Shown here: in pieces, positions 6,881-14,906 of the stretch
Layout: each line of letters opens with the position of its first letter
How positions within the stretch are numbered: position 1 is the stretch's first letter
From: CAYMRB01 sp964392615
GTDB taxonomy: Bacteria > Planctomycetota > UBA8108
Length of the DNA: 15,543 nucleotides
NCBI GenBank assembly: GCA_964392615.1
Contig: CAYMRB010000236.1
Coordinates: 1-15,543, forward strand
Reading direction: 5' to 3'
The notes under the pieces: generated by a model
The model's database searches: none
The model's input: the letters and a program-made list of their open reading frames with translations, nothing else
What the model was told of the DNA's origin: nothing
Position numbers and translations under genes: made by a program

Positions 6881-8545
6881 TCAGAACTCGGTGCGGGCCA
6901 GGTTGCGGCTTCCCAGCCGCAGGACGAGCGTGCAGAGAACGAGCGTGAAAAGCAGCGCGGTCCCGTGCGATGCGATGACCAGGGCGCCGCGCCAGCTCCG
7001 CGCTTCGGGAATCGCCATCGCGAGAAGGTACGGCGCCGCCTCGATGGCCAGCAGGCACGCGAGCGTCAGGGCGCTGGCGAAGAAGTTCATCGTGCCGCCG
7101 AGGCCGACCGCGATGCGCGCCGGATTGTCTTCATCGAAGCTCGGGTACGCGGCACCGAGTCCTGCCGCCAGCGACGCGAGGCAGATGGCGGACAGAGCCA
7201 TCGTGTACGCGGCGCCGAGGAACAGCTCCGTCGTGCTCTGAAGCGCCAGGTTCGACACGACGACGGCCACCATGCCGAGTCCCAGGCTGATCGTGACGCC
7301 GAAGAGCATCTTCTGGTCGAGCAGCCGGCGGCGAGGAAGCGGAGCGAGCCCGAGGATCCAGAACGCTCGCCCCTCGAGGCTGATCAGCGGGAACAGGAAC
7401 CGCGACGTGAAGGACGACACGATCATGCAGATCGCGGCGAGGTTCGCGAAGTGGAGGAAGTATCGCAGGCGATCGTGCTCGGTGACGAAGTCCGGCACCT
7501 GCAGGAGGCTGAGCGAGTAGATCACCAGCAGCAGGACGAACAGCATCGACTGGCTCAGCTGCGCCGGACTGCGCAGGAAGACGAGAACGTCCTTGACGAT
7601 CAGGCTCGTCGTCGGCCACTTGCCCAGGAGCGCGAGCGTACCGCGCTGACGGCGTCGCACTCGGCGGCCGCCGGCAACGCTCTGTCGCGCCAGCCACTCC
7701 TTCTGGTACAGGCGCACGCCGTACAGCGACAGGAGCGGGAGGAAGATGAGCGTGTTCGCGAGCAGTGTCAGGCCATGGAACGCGACCTCGCGATGGTTGC
7801 CCGCAGCGGCGGACAGCACGGCGGTGCTAGCCCAACGGCTGGGCGAATATGGCGAGTGCATCGCGCGCAGCCCCGATGTGAATCGATCGAGAACGAGCAG
7901 GTGGTTGTCGCCGTCGAGCCGTCCCAGATCGAACGAGCGCAGGAACACGAACGTCAGCGCCACGAGCAGCGCGACCGAGCACAGGAGCATCGCCCGCGGA
8001 CTCATACGGCGCATCACCGGTGCGAGGACGAGCGCCAGGCACGCGCCGACCAGCCCCGCGAATAGCAGGAAGAGCGGCAGGATGATGCTGATCTCGGCGT
8101 AGTACGTCCCAGGAGCCTCCTGCTGGACGCCGAACGCGACGAGCACCGGCAGGCCGAGAAACAAGCTCGCCCAGGCGCTGAACGACACCGCCTCCGCGAT
8201 CTTCACGAAGAGCGTCGTGCGCGGCGAGATCGGGCTCTCGAACAGGAACTGCGTCTCCTTCGCGACGAAGACCGTCGTGTACGTGATGATCACCGTCGAG
8301 AACACGACCAGCACGAGCAGCGCCAGGAAGAGCAGCGCGACCATCTTCGAGTTCAGATCGCCGAACGCCCGGAAGCCCTCGATGAACTCGAAGCTCTTGT
8401 AGCTCACCCAGAACGCGAGCGCGATGACGTTGGAGAGGCCGAGCCCGACGACGAGCGTCTTGGCCACGGAGTCCCGCTTCACGTTGGCGAACGCGTTGCG
8501 GACGCTTTCGAGGCGAATGCGGATCAGTGCGGCAAAAGGGTTCAT
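6881..8545 (-). CDS. ABC-2-type permease (large, PF16949-like)
   Basis: The 554-residue integral membrane protein has about a dozen hydrophobic stretches in two halves, separated near residues 290-315 by an arginine-rich cytoplasmic loop (RRVRRRQRG). The N-terminus (about 1-30) is amphipathic and basic, as in ABC-2 permeases that start with an elbow helix. The length and the motif ISPRTTLFVKIAE, where substrate-side helices alternate with short loops, fit the long permeases classed as ABC_tran_2. No ATPase domain is fused; the partner is the ATPase ending at 5226. The ATG overlaps the stop of the upstream lipoprotein peptidase as ATGA. Export of a lipid, peptide or polysaccharide precursor is possible but not decided by sequence. 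Confidence 0.88.
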   Translation of the reverse strand: MNPFAALIRIRLESVRNAFANVKRDSVAKTLVVGLGLSNVIALAFWVSYKSFEFIEGFRAFGDLNSKMVALLFLALLVLVVFSTVIITYTTVFVAKETQFLFESPISPRTTLFVKIAEAVSFSAWASLFLGLPVLVAFGVQQEAPGTYYAEISIILPLFLLFAGLVGACLALVLAPVMRRMSPRAMLLCSVALLVALTFVFLRSFDLGRLDGDNHLLVLDRFTSGLRAMHSPYSPSRWASTAVLSAAAGNHREVAFHGLTLLANTLIFLPLLSLYGVRLYQKEWLARQSVAGGRRVRRRQRGTLALLGKWPTTSLIVKDVLVFLRSPAQLSQSMLFVLLLVIYSLSLLQVPDFVTEHDRLRYFLHFANLAAICMIVSSFTSRFLFPLISLEGRAFWILGLAPLPRRRLLDQKMLFGVTISLGLGMVAVVVSNLALQSTTELFLGAAYTMALSAICLASLAAGLGAAYPSFDEDNPARIAVGLGGTMNFFASALTLACLLAIEAAPYLLAMAIPEARSWRGALVIASHGTALLFTLVLCTLVLRLGSRNLARTEF

Positions 8546-9579
8546 CGGCTTTCGAACAATGCGTGGAATCCGTCGGGGTCGCGCTCCCAGTGTTCCTTCA
8601 GTTGCTCCATCAACGCTCTCGGATGTCCTCCGGCCGCGGCTTGCAGCTTCGCCATCTTCGGAAGAAGCCCGAGATAGCGATCGGTCAACACTACGTGGGC
8701 GTTCGAGGGGCGCAATTCGGAACTGTTCGGTGCGAGAATCCTGCGTGCCCGAGATGAGGTGGCGAAGATCTCGACCTTGCGCCGGTCCTTCTCGGCGTCG
8801 GACAGGCGACTCCGATAAAGCGCGTCGAGGTCATCGCGCAGTCGAGCGAGGAGCTCGGCGTGCTCGCGGCTGCGCCGGGCGTTCGCCCGCTGTACGTCGA
8901 GCTGGCGGGCGCTGAACGCCTGCGGGTACCGCTCGAGGAACAGGCGCGTGCCCTCCTGCGCCATCCATGTCGCGAAGCTCTCGTTGAACGCGGTGGAGCC
9001 CGGCACGTAGAACGTGCGGTGGGTCGTCTCGTGCAGCAGCAAGTCGACGAGCTGCGGCAGGTCGTGATCGAGCATCGTCGACAGGATCGGATCGTCGAAC
9101 CAGCCGAGCGTGCTGTACGCCTGGACCTCGTGGACTTCTGCGTCCCAGCCGTCCGCGGAGAGAGTCTCCGCGGTGGCGACGGCGTCCTCGGCCGCGAAGT
9201 AGCCCGTGTACGGTACGCGGCCGGCGATCGCGAAGCTCCACTCGTAGGCGATGAGCGCGCGCGGGTGGCACGCGACGACGACGTGGCTGACCGGCTCACC
9301 GCCGAGGTCGAGCACCGTCGTGTACGCGTTGCCGGGCTCGAGGCCGAGCTCGTCGCGACCGAACTCGAGGATGCGCGGCACCCAGTCGAGATTCTCGCGC
9401 GCGTCGGGAGAGAGCCGTTCGAGCAGCTCCTCGTCGTCGAGGGCGGCTCGTCGCGACGACAGCCCGAGCTGGCCGAGGCCCTGATTCCACAGGTAACCGA
9501 TCTGGCAGCCGGTCGCGGAAGTGGCGAGGATCGCCGTAGCCAGAATCAGGATCGGTCGGGACACGGCGCCTCGGGTCAC
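8542..9579 (-). CDS. Lipoprotein zinc aminopeptidase (PF10023 family)
   Basis: The 345-residue (from GTG 9579) predicted metallopeptidase has a lipobox-like SATGC, placing the lipidated Cys at 25. The -3 residue is Ala, so lipidation is likely rather than certain. The zinc-binding HETTH is at 183-187, and the expected third ligand E200 lies in FNESFA. The preceding YSTLGWFDDP and following YVPGSTAFNESFA are, from memory, the hallmark of putative aminopeptidases of this family. C-terminal residues about 225-290 are helical and charged. An in-frame GTG at 9564, preceded by a short GAGG, is an equally good start and would give a tighter signal sequence. The stop overlaps the permease ATG, tying this peptidase to the exporter. 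It may trim the exported peptide or act on cell-surface proteins; that role is inferred. Confidence 0.9.
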   Translation of the reverse strand: MTRGAVSRPILILATAILATSATGCQIGYLWNQGLGQLGLSSRRAALDDEELLERLSPDARENLDWVPRILEFGRDELGLEPGNAYTTVLDLGGEPVSHVVVACHPRALIAYEWSFAIAGRVPYTGYFAAEDAVATAETLSADGWDAEVHEVQAYSTLGWFDDPILSTMLDHDLPQLVDLLLHETTHRTFYVPGSTAFNESFATWMAQEGTRLFLERYPQAFSARQLDVQRANARRSREHAELLARLRDDLDALYRSRLSDAEKDRRKVEIFATSSRARRILAPNSSELRPSNAHVVLTDRYLGLLPKMAKLQAAAGGHPRALMEQLKEHWERDPDGFHALFESR

Positions 9580-9682
9580 TGGGGGCTCGGGGTTCTCTCT
9601 CTTCCGTACGTGAAGACGCGCGGTGGGGGCGTCACGTTGCGTCGAGTCTCGCCGCCTCTGACCGCGCTGGCGCCGGGCGGAG
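9580..9682. other. Gap between lysA and the peptidase gene
   Basis: This ~100-base gap could hold either a read-through linker or the exporter operon promoter. I see a weak six-base inverted pair, ACGTGA/TCACGT in minus-strand reading around 9609-9638, with a C-rich loop. There is no U-tract and no convincing -35/-10 pair. Confidence 0.35.
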
Positions 9683-10987
9683 TCAATCGACTTCCCGCGC
9701 CATCAAGTCCTCCTGCGTCTCCCGTCGTACGACCTCGCGCGCCTCGCCGTCGCGAACGAACACCACCGCCGGGCGGTAGAACCAATTGTAGTTGCTCGCC
9801 ATGACGTGGTTGTACGCGCCGGTCGACTGCACCGCGATCACGTCGCCCGAGCGCGGCGCCGGCAGCTTGACGTCCGGAAACAGCGTGTCCGTCTCGCAGT
9901 GACGACCCGAGACGCGCACGCGCGTGTCCGGCTCGTCCCAGGCGCGACCGGCCAGCAGGACCGGGTACTTCGCGCCGTACATCACCGGGCGCGGGTTGTC
10001 CGACAGGCCACCGTCGACGGACACGTACGTGCGCGTCTCGCCGTCGCCGACCGGCACGGTCTTGATCGGTCCGACCCGGTAGAGCGTCGTGCCGAACTCG
10101 CCGACGATCGATCGGCCCGGCTCGACGCCGATGTGCGGCGTCTCGAGGCCGCGCTTGGCAGCCTCGTCCGCGATGCCGCCCATGATCTTCGCGGCGAGAT
10201 CCGCGACGGTCGGCGGTTCGTCGACGTCCTCGTAGACGATCCCCAATCCACCGCCGAGGACGACGAGCTCCGGCGCCTCGCCGCACGCATCGCGCAGCTC
10301 GGCGCAGAGGGTCATCATCTTCGCCGCGAGGAGCTCGAACGGACCGAGCTGCAGGATCTGCGAGCCGATGTGAGCGTGAACGCCGACGAGATCGATGCCG
10401 TCGAGACCGTGACACTCGACGTAGGCTTCACGGGCCGCGCCGCTCTCGACGGTGATGCCGAACTTCGTATCGTTGCGGCCTGTCGAGATCTCGTCGAGCG
10501 TGTACGCGTCGATACCCGGCGCGACCCGCAGGATCGCGCGCTGGCGCACGCCGCGCTCGACCGCGAGCTCCGACAGCCGTCGGTACTCGTCGACCGAGTC
10601 GATCACGATGACGCCGACCTTGCGATCGAGCGCGGCGATGAGGTCTTCGTCCTTCTTGTAGTTGCCGTGGACCGTGACCCGATCCATCGGCACGCCGGCC
10701 GCCTCGACGACGAGCAGCTCGCCCGTCGATGCCACGTCGAGGTGGAGGCCCTCCTCGCACGCGAGGCGCGCCATCGCCTTCGACAGGAACGCCTTGCTCG
10801 CGAACGCGACCGACGTTGCCGCGCTCTGCGCGCGGAACGCGTTCACATACGCAGCGCAGCGCTCGCGCACGGCGGCTTCATCGACGACGTAGAGAGGCGT
10901 GCCGAAGCGATCCGCCAGCTCGAGGGTATCGCAGCCGCCGATTTCCAGGTGGCCGCTCGGGCCGATCGTCTGAGTTCCGAAGAGCAT
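9683..10987 (-). CDS. lysA: Diaminopimelate decarboxylase
   Basis: Converts meso-diaminopimelate to L-lysine with pyridoxal phosphate, the last step of lysine synthesis, in the cytoplasm. The 434-residue product has the PLP lysine K65 in AFASKAF, HIGSQ (206-210), the phosphate-binding GGGLG (245-249), EPGRS (289-293), C364-E365 in the GRHCETDT active-site loop that completes the dimer partner's site, and Y392 in the AYNH motif. All expected fold-type III decarboxylase features are in order and the length is typical. The ATG start has no strong ribosome site. It begins 35 bases after the fumC stop in the same direction and may be co-transcribed with it. The family includes related decarboxylases (for example carboxynorspermidine), but the CE motif favours lysA. 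Confidence 0.95.
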   Translation of the reverse strand: MLFGTQTIGPSGHLEIGGCDTLELADRFGTPLYVVDEAAVRERCAAYVNAFRAQSAATSVAFASKAFLSKAMARLACEEGLHLDVASTGELLVVEAAGVPMDRVTVHGNYKKDEDLIAALDRKVGVIVIDSVDEYRRLSELAVERGVRQRAILRVAPGIDAYTLDEISTGRNDTKFGITVESGAAREAYVECHGLDGIDLVGVHAHIGSQILQLGPFELLAAKMMTLCAELRDACGEAPELVVLGGGLGIVYEDVDEPPTVADLAAKIMGGIADEAAKRGLETPHIGVEPGRSIVGEFGTTLYRVGPIKTVPVGDGETRTYVSVDGGLSDNPRPVMYGAKYPVLLAGRAWDEPDTRVRVSGRHCETDTLFPDVKLPAPRSGDVIAVQSTGAYNHVMASNYNWFYRPAVVFVRDGEAREVVRRETQEDLMAREVD

Positions 10988-11022
10988 TCGATGGTCTCGT
11001 CTGGCGTTGTCGAACTCGAGCG

Positions 11023-12417
11023 TCAGGGCAGGGGGCGCGTCATCGATTCCGGCTCGAGCGCCTTCTCGAGCTCCTCGGGCGATACGAGGCCCTTCTCTTC
11101 GAGGAGCGCGCGCACCGTCTTGCCGGATTCGAACGCCTCCTTGGCGACCTTGGCGGCGGCGTCGTAGCCGATGAGCGGGTTCAGCGACGTCACCATCGCG
11201 AGGCTACCCTCGATGAGCGAGCTGCAGCGCTCGGCATCGGCCTCGAGGCCGTCGAGGCACTTCTCGACGAAGACGCGCGACACGTTCGTCAGCAGTCGAA
11301 TCGACTCGAGCAGGTTCTGCGCGATCAAGGGCAGCATCGTGTTGAGGTCGAGCTGGCCCCATTGGCCGCCGAGCTGGACCGCCAGGTCGTTGCCCTGCAC
11401 CTGCGCGCCGACCTGGACGACCGACTCGCACATCACCGGGTTGACCTTTCCGGGCATGATACTCGAACCCGGCTGCGTCGCCGGCAGCTTGATCTCGGCG
11501 AGGCCGCAGCGCGGCCCCATCGCGAGGACGCGGATGTCGTTCGCGATCTTCATCATCGAGACAGCGACCGTCTTCAGCGCGCCGCTCGTCGCGACGGACG
11601 CGTCCTGCGCGCCCTGCGCCTCGAAGTGGTTCGGCGCCTCGCGGAACTCGACGCCGGTCTCCTTCGCGAGCTCGGAGGCGACGCGCGAGCCGAAGTCGGC
11701 CTTCGTGTTCAGACCGGTGCCGACGGCCGTGCCGCCGATCGCCAGCTCGCGCAGCCACGGCAGCGTCGACTCGACGTGCGCGATGCCGTGCTCGATCTGG
11801 CTCGCCCAGCCGCTGAACTCCTGGCCGAGACGGATCGGCGTCGCATCCTGGAGGTGCGTGCGGCCGATCTTGATCACGTCCCAGAACGCTTTCGACTTCG
11901 CATCGAGAGCTGCGTGCAGGTCGCGGAGCGCCGGCAACAGCTTCGTCTCGATGGCCTCGGCGGCCGCGACGTGGATCGACGTCGGAAACACGTCGTTCGA
12001 CGATTGGCCGTTGTTGACGTGATCGTTCGGGTGGACCGATTTGTCGCCGACCGAGCCGCCGAGGATCTGGATCGCCCGATTCGCGATGACCTCGTTAGCG
12101 TTCATGTTCGACGACGTACCGGATCCGGTCTGAAAGACGTCGACGACGAAGTGCTCGTCCAGCTGATTGGCGGCGACCTCGCCCGCGGCCTTCTCGACCG
12201 CGTCGGCGAGCCCGGCGTCGTCGAGGACGCCCAGTTCGCGGTTAACGCGGCATGCGGCCAGCTTTACGAGGCCCAGAGCGCGGACTACCTCGGCGGGTAC
12301 TGGGCGGTGAGATACCGGAAAATTGCCGACGGCGCGCTGCGTCGAAGCTCCCCAAAGCGCGGTTTCCGGCACTTGCATCTCGCCCATCGAGTCACGTTCG
12401 GTGCGGTAAGTCGTCAT
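11023..12417 (-). CDS. fumC: Class II fumarate hydratase
   Basis: Interconverts fumarate and malate in the TCA cycle without an iron-sulfur cluster. The 464-residue protein carries the family signature GSSIMPGKVNP (317-327) with catalytic S318, and GRTHLQDA with H188 as the paired active-site His. It also has TGSGTSSNMN (97-106) and the HPNDHVNNGQSSND block (129-142). The N-terminus (TTYRTERDSMGEMQVPE) is canonical for the family, which confirms the ATG at 12417. The ribosome site is the overlapping GGAAGGA/AAGGA just upstream, at minus-strand 12421-12429. Length and motif order match FumC rather than aspartase or argininosuccinate lyase relatives. It heads the six-gene minus-strand run and diverges from the 158-residue orphan gene with 75 bases between starts. 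Confidence 0.97.
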   Translation of the reverse strand: MTTYRTERDSMGEMQVPETALWGASTQRAVGNFPVSHRPVPAEVVRALGLVKLAACRVNRELGVLDDAGLADAVEKAAGEVAANQLDEHFVVDVFQTGSGTSSNMNANEVIANRAIQILGGSVGDKSVHPNDHVNNGQSSNDVFPTSIHVAAAEAIETKLLPALRDLHAALDAKSKAFWDVIKIGRTHLQDATPIRLGQEFSGWASQIEHGIAHVESTLPWLRELAIGGTAVGTGLNTKADFGSRVASELAKETGVEFREAPNHFEAQGAQDASVATSGALKTVAVSMMKIANDIRVLAMGPRCGLAEIKLPATQPGSSIMPGKVNPVMCESVVQVGAQVQGNDLAVQLGGQWGQLDLNTMLPLIAQNLLESIRLLTNVSRVFVEKCLDGLEADAERCSSLIEGSLAMVTSLNPLIGYDAAAKVAKEAFESGKTVRALLEEKGLVSPEELEKALEPESMTRPLP

Positions 12418-12492
12418 ATTTCCTTCCTTTGCACGGTGTCCTGCGGCTCCGCGTCGCGACCGATCGACCGGAGGATGCTATTCTTCTGGGCC

Positions 12493-12969
12493 ATGAAACA
12501 CACCGCTTTTACAGAAGTGCTCGACGAAATTCAAAAGCTCGCCCGTGGTGTCGACGAGCGGCGGGGCGAGTTCGCGGCCGCGTTGTGGATCGTCAGCGAC
12601 TGGTTCGAGGAGGTCTCTGGGGCCCTCGTCGACCATCGCGACAGCGAGGAGCTCGTGGGCGGGTGGCGGCTCGCCGTTGGCACGGTAGCTCCGGCTCGCC
12701 CGCTGCGCGGGGTCGAGGACGCCCCGAGCGCGTGGCGCCGGGCGCTGTGCGTGCGCCGGGGAGACACGGTGATCCCCGCGTGTGAGGCGCCTCCCGAGGT
12801 GGCTGCGGTCGCGGTCACTCGGCTAGGGGGTTTCCTCGAGGAGTACACGGACGCGTTGCGGGTCGCGTGCGGAAACGCCGGTGATCGCGAGACGTGTCGG
12901 TCCGTGCTCGAGGTGGTCTACGGGCTATCCGCAGCCGACGTCCCGGACGCCGCTCCCGTGCAGGGCTGA
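12493..12969 (+). CDS. Unknown soluble protein of 158 residues
   Basis: I do not recognise this protein. It is mixed-charge and helix-rich at the start (MKHTAFTEVLDEIQKLARGVDERR), with a central beta/turn region (about 50-95) and a C-terminal helix holding C126 and C135 and ending in GLSAADVPDAAPVQG. There is no signal peptide and no membrane segment. The ATG at 12493 is chosen. An in-frame ATG at 12475 would add a hydrophobic MLFFWA and is immediately preceded by GGAGG with no spacing, so the start is not settled. It diverges from fumC and converges on the actin-like gene, so it is alone in its unit. Protein-like composition and a lack of Arg-heavy shadow bias support a real gene. Confidence 0.6.
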   Translation: MKHTAFTEVLDEIQKLARGVDERRGEFAAALWIVSDWFEEVSGALVDHRDSEELVGGWRLAVGTVAPARPLRGVEDAPSAWRRALCVRRGDTVIPACEAPPEVAAVAVTRLGGFLEEYTDALRVACGNAGDRETCRSVLEVVYGLSAADVPDAAPVQG

Positions 12970-13005
12970 GCACGGGGGACGATCCGGGCGCAGGAGCAGT
13001 CGAGC

Positions 13006-13036
13006 CGGCGGGCCGCGCCAGGGGGGCGCTCCGCCG
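13006..13036. terminator. Likely bidirectional terminator hairpin
   Basis: CGGCG (13006-13010) pairs with CGCCG (13032-13036), and inside it GCGCC (13015-13019) pairs with GGCGC (13025-13029) around a short loop. It sits between two converging genes, so one symmetric hairpin could serve both. No U-tract follows, so it would be a GC-only terminator. A second inverted pair, CGTGAC/GTCACG, lies at 13049-13054 and 13069-13074. Confidence 0.45.
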
Positions 13037-13083
13037 TCGAATCGTGGCGTGACCAGCGGTCGCGGCCCGTCACGAGCTGCTCG

Positions 13084-14271
13084 CTACGCGCCTTCCCCGA
13101 ACGAGAAGAGGGGGATATTCCACTGGTCCGCCTCGAGCTGCTGGGCCCAGCGGTAGGCGCCCTTGGCAGCGAGCAGGCCGGAATTGACCGGCTTCTGCAG
13201 CGAGGCGAGCTCGAAGCCGTCGCGGTGGAGGTCACGCTCGGCTCGTGTCGCGATGCCGCGGACCTCGGCGCCGCCACCGACCAGGATGATGTTCTGCTGC
13301 AGCTCCTCCGCCCGGTCGGACGGGCAGCGGGAGATGACCTCGCGGATCGCCCTGACGACGTTTTGCGCCAGGAGCTCGCAGCTCTGCCGCACCACGTCCG
13401 TCAGGTCGAGATGGCGCTCGGCGCCCCCGAGGAAGACGCTGAGGATCGAGCGCCGCTGCACGGGAGGCGCGAACGACAGGCGTTCCTTGATCTGAACGAG
13501 GGTGTGATCGGTCAGCAGGAGCTCCGGGTAGCGCAGCGCGAGGCCGAGGCGCAGCTCCTCGTCGAGCCGGTCGCCGCCGAAGTCGACGACGACGCAGTGC
13601 TCAGGCTTGGGAGTCGTTCCCTCCATGCGCGTTGCGCGGATCGACGTCGCGCCGATGTCGACGACGATGCTGTTCTGCTGCACGGCCTGGCAATCCAGCC
13701 CGAGGGCGACCAGGAACGTGTGGTCGACGAGCACGACGCGGTCGAACAGCTCGTTGCCGATCGCGCGCTTGGCCATCTTCTCCTCGTCCGTGGCGGACGC
13801 CGAGCAGCTGATGACGCCCCAGGTTCGCGTGTCGTCCGGCGAGTCCTCGTATTGGGAGCGCAGCGCCGCGGCGAAGTCGCCCCACACCTGCGCGTCGCCG
13901 TGCGGGCCCACGCGCAGCGGGTTGACGAGATCCATGCGGTGCCGGCGCGACAGCGCTCGGTTGCCGATGCTCGTGTGACGGACCGGCGCGTTGTCGTCCG
14001 GTGAGTATCCGAGCCAGGTCGGCAGCGTCACCGTACGCGGAGCCCGATCGCTGTCCCGTCCGGGAAGGATGACACGGGTCTCGGCGTGTCCGATGTCGAG
14101 GCCGACGCGCGGCTGCTGCGAGCGCAGGGAGCCCGGCAGCTCAGCGGGATCGCTCTTCAGCTCGATGGCCGCGTCGTACGCGACCTCGGTGTTCTGAAGA
14201 GGCTGCTCGTCGAGCTGAGCTTCGAGCCACTTGCCGAAGGAAACGACGACGCGGTCTTTCTTCGCGGTCAT
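13084..14271 (-). CDS. Actin-like ATPase, MamK-like
   Basis: Predicted filament-forming ATPase of the actin/MreB/FtsA superfamily, 395 residues and cytoplasmic. A ~55-residue charged N-terminal extension precedes phosphate-1 (VGLDIG, 56-61). Phosphate-2 is VVDIGATS (203-210) and the adenosine motif is VGGGAEVRG (331-339). The C-terminal half has GTTPKPE, DERLRL-like DRLDEELRL, RYPELLL, VQIKERLSF and a Trp near the end (W384). This order I recall from the magnetosome actin MamK more than from MreB. At the place of the catalytic glutamate (EEP in MreB, SEP in MamK) the protein reads VDHTF (182-186), so the Glu appears replaced. The ATG at 14271 has a perfect AGGAGG 8 bases upstream; a longer frame above it has Arg/Pro-biased shadow composition. 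The 99-residue gene ends 2 bases before. No other magnetosome genes are present, so the cellular role is open. Confidence 0.85.
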   Translation of the reverse strand: MTAKKDRVVVSFGKWLEAQLDEQPLQNTEVAYDAAIELKSDPAELPGSLRSQQPRVGLDIGHAETRVILPGRDSDRAPRTVTLPTWLGYSPDDNAPVRHTSIGNRALSRRHRMDLVNPLRVGPHGDAQVWGDFAAALRSQYEDSPDDTRTWGVISCSASATDEEKMAKRAIGNELFDRVVLVDHTFLVALGLDCQAVQQNSIVVDIGATSIRATRMEGTTPKPEHCVVVDFGGDRLDEELRLGLALRYPELLLTDHTLVQIKERLSFAPPVQRRSILSVFLGGAERHLDLTDVVRQSCELLAQNVVRAIREVISRCPSDRAEELQQNIILVGGGAEVRGIATRAERDLHRDGFELASLQKPVNSGLLAAKGAYRWAQQLEADQWNIPLFSFGEGA

Positions 14272-14273
14272 CG

Positions 14274-14573
14274 TTATGACCTCCTGACTTTCTTGGGGGC
14301 CAGGCCTGGGAGGATCTTCCCCGCGTGCACGAGGTAGGCGATCTCCCGGTCGTAGTCGAGGCGGAACACGTCCTCGACGGCGCTCGGGCGGGGACGGACT
14401 CCCTCCTCTTCCCCGAGACGCAACGGGGGAGGGACGCTGACTTCGGCGTCCGACCACGTCGTCGTCGGGACGTCGTCGAGCAGCCACGAGTCGGTGCCAT
14501 CGGCCCCGACACCCGGCGCGCTCGCCGAGTTCGTGATCTGGGGGGGATCGGGGCAGTCAGCGTCGTACGTCAT
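14274..14573 (-). CDS. Unknown 99-residue partner of the actin-like ATPase
   Basis: I do not recognise this protein. The first ~65 residues are acidic, Pro/Ser-rich and probably disordered, with tryptophans at 30 and 40. A short folded-looking C-terminal block follows (about 66-92: EDVFRLDYDREIAYLVHAGKI), ending LPGLAPKKVRRS with a basic tail. There is no signal peptide. The ATG at 14573 is chosen because GGAG lies upstream at about 10 bases. A frame extending to 14636 would add 21 residues but runs through a repeated motif. The stop (TAA, 14274-14276) is 2 bases before the actin-like ATG, so translation is likely coupled and the two proteins probably act together. It could be a filament adaptor or nucleation factor; that is inference from position. 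Confidence 0.65.
   Translation of the reverse strand: MTYDADCPDPPQITNSASAPGVGADGTDSWLLDDVPTTTWSDAEVSVPPPLRLGEEEGVRPRPSAVEDVFRLDYDREIAYLVHAGKILPGLAPKKVRRS
14280..14285 (-). promoter_or_regulatory. Ribosome binding site deciding the actin-like start
   Basis: AGGAGG on the minus strand lies 8 bases before the ATG at 14271 and overlaps the end of the 99-residue gene. This rules out the longer upstream frame as the natural start. Confidence 0.85.
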
Positions 14574-14905
14574 TGCGGGGGGCTCCGTGATGGGTCCTGT
14601 CCCTGACAGCTGGCAAGAACGCTGCCCGACGGTCATGCGATCCGATCCGTGCCGCGTAGGTGGCGGACAGGGGCCGGCTTAGAGCGACGCGCTCGCGCGC
14701 TCCGGCACGTCCCGCAGGCAGCGAGGGGCTCCAGGTGTCCAGCGGTTGGACGGAGCTGTTCGAGATTCGGAATCCGTCCGCCATCGGAGGATGCGCCGCG
14801 AGAAGCTCTCGCCGCACGCGTGTTGTCGGAGTCCGTGAGCGGCCCTCGGGCCGTGGTCGCGAACGGGGGCGCTCACGGTATGCAAGAAGAAAACACACCC
14901 CCACA
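14574..14905. other. Divergent intergenic region, no supported gene
   Basis: This lies between the minus-strand 99-residue gene and the plus-strand dockerin-like gene. Apart from the motif at 14601-14639 and a GC-rich stretch with GAGCG/CGCTC inverted pieces near 14682-14702, nothing is recognised. Open frames of about 100-120 codons are present on both strands, but their Arg/Pro-rich translations and lack of ribosome sites argue against genes. Confidence 0.5.
14601..14639 (+). repeat. Copy 1 of a GGCAAGAAC-TGCCC motif
   Basis: It reads CTGACAGCT then GGCAAGAAC (14612-14620), then TGCCC..GG.CAT. Its relative at 15441-15478 shares GGCAAGAAC and, after a one-base gap, GCCC-3-GG-1-CAT. In minus-strand reading this copy sits in the leader of the 99-residue/actin operon, 28-66 bases before its start codon. 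Confidence 0.5.
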
Positions 14906-14906
14906 T

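Noticed and set aside
6257..8065. Plus-strand open frame of about 602 codons rich in Arg, Gln and Glu
   Set aside because: It is antisense to the permease and anchored-protein genes, whose hydrophobic codons read backwards give this charged bias.
9806..12969. Plus-strand open frames opposite lysA and fumC
   Set aside because: lysA and fumC are certain by motif. The last part of the longest frame is real only from about 12493, where the 158-residue gene begins.
14272..14487. N-terminal extension of the actin-like ATPase to 14487
   Set aside because: The added residues are Arg/Pro shadow of the 99-residue gene, and a perfect ribosome site precedes the ATG at 14271.
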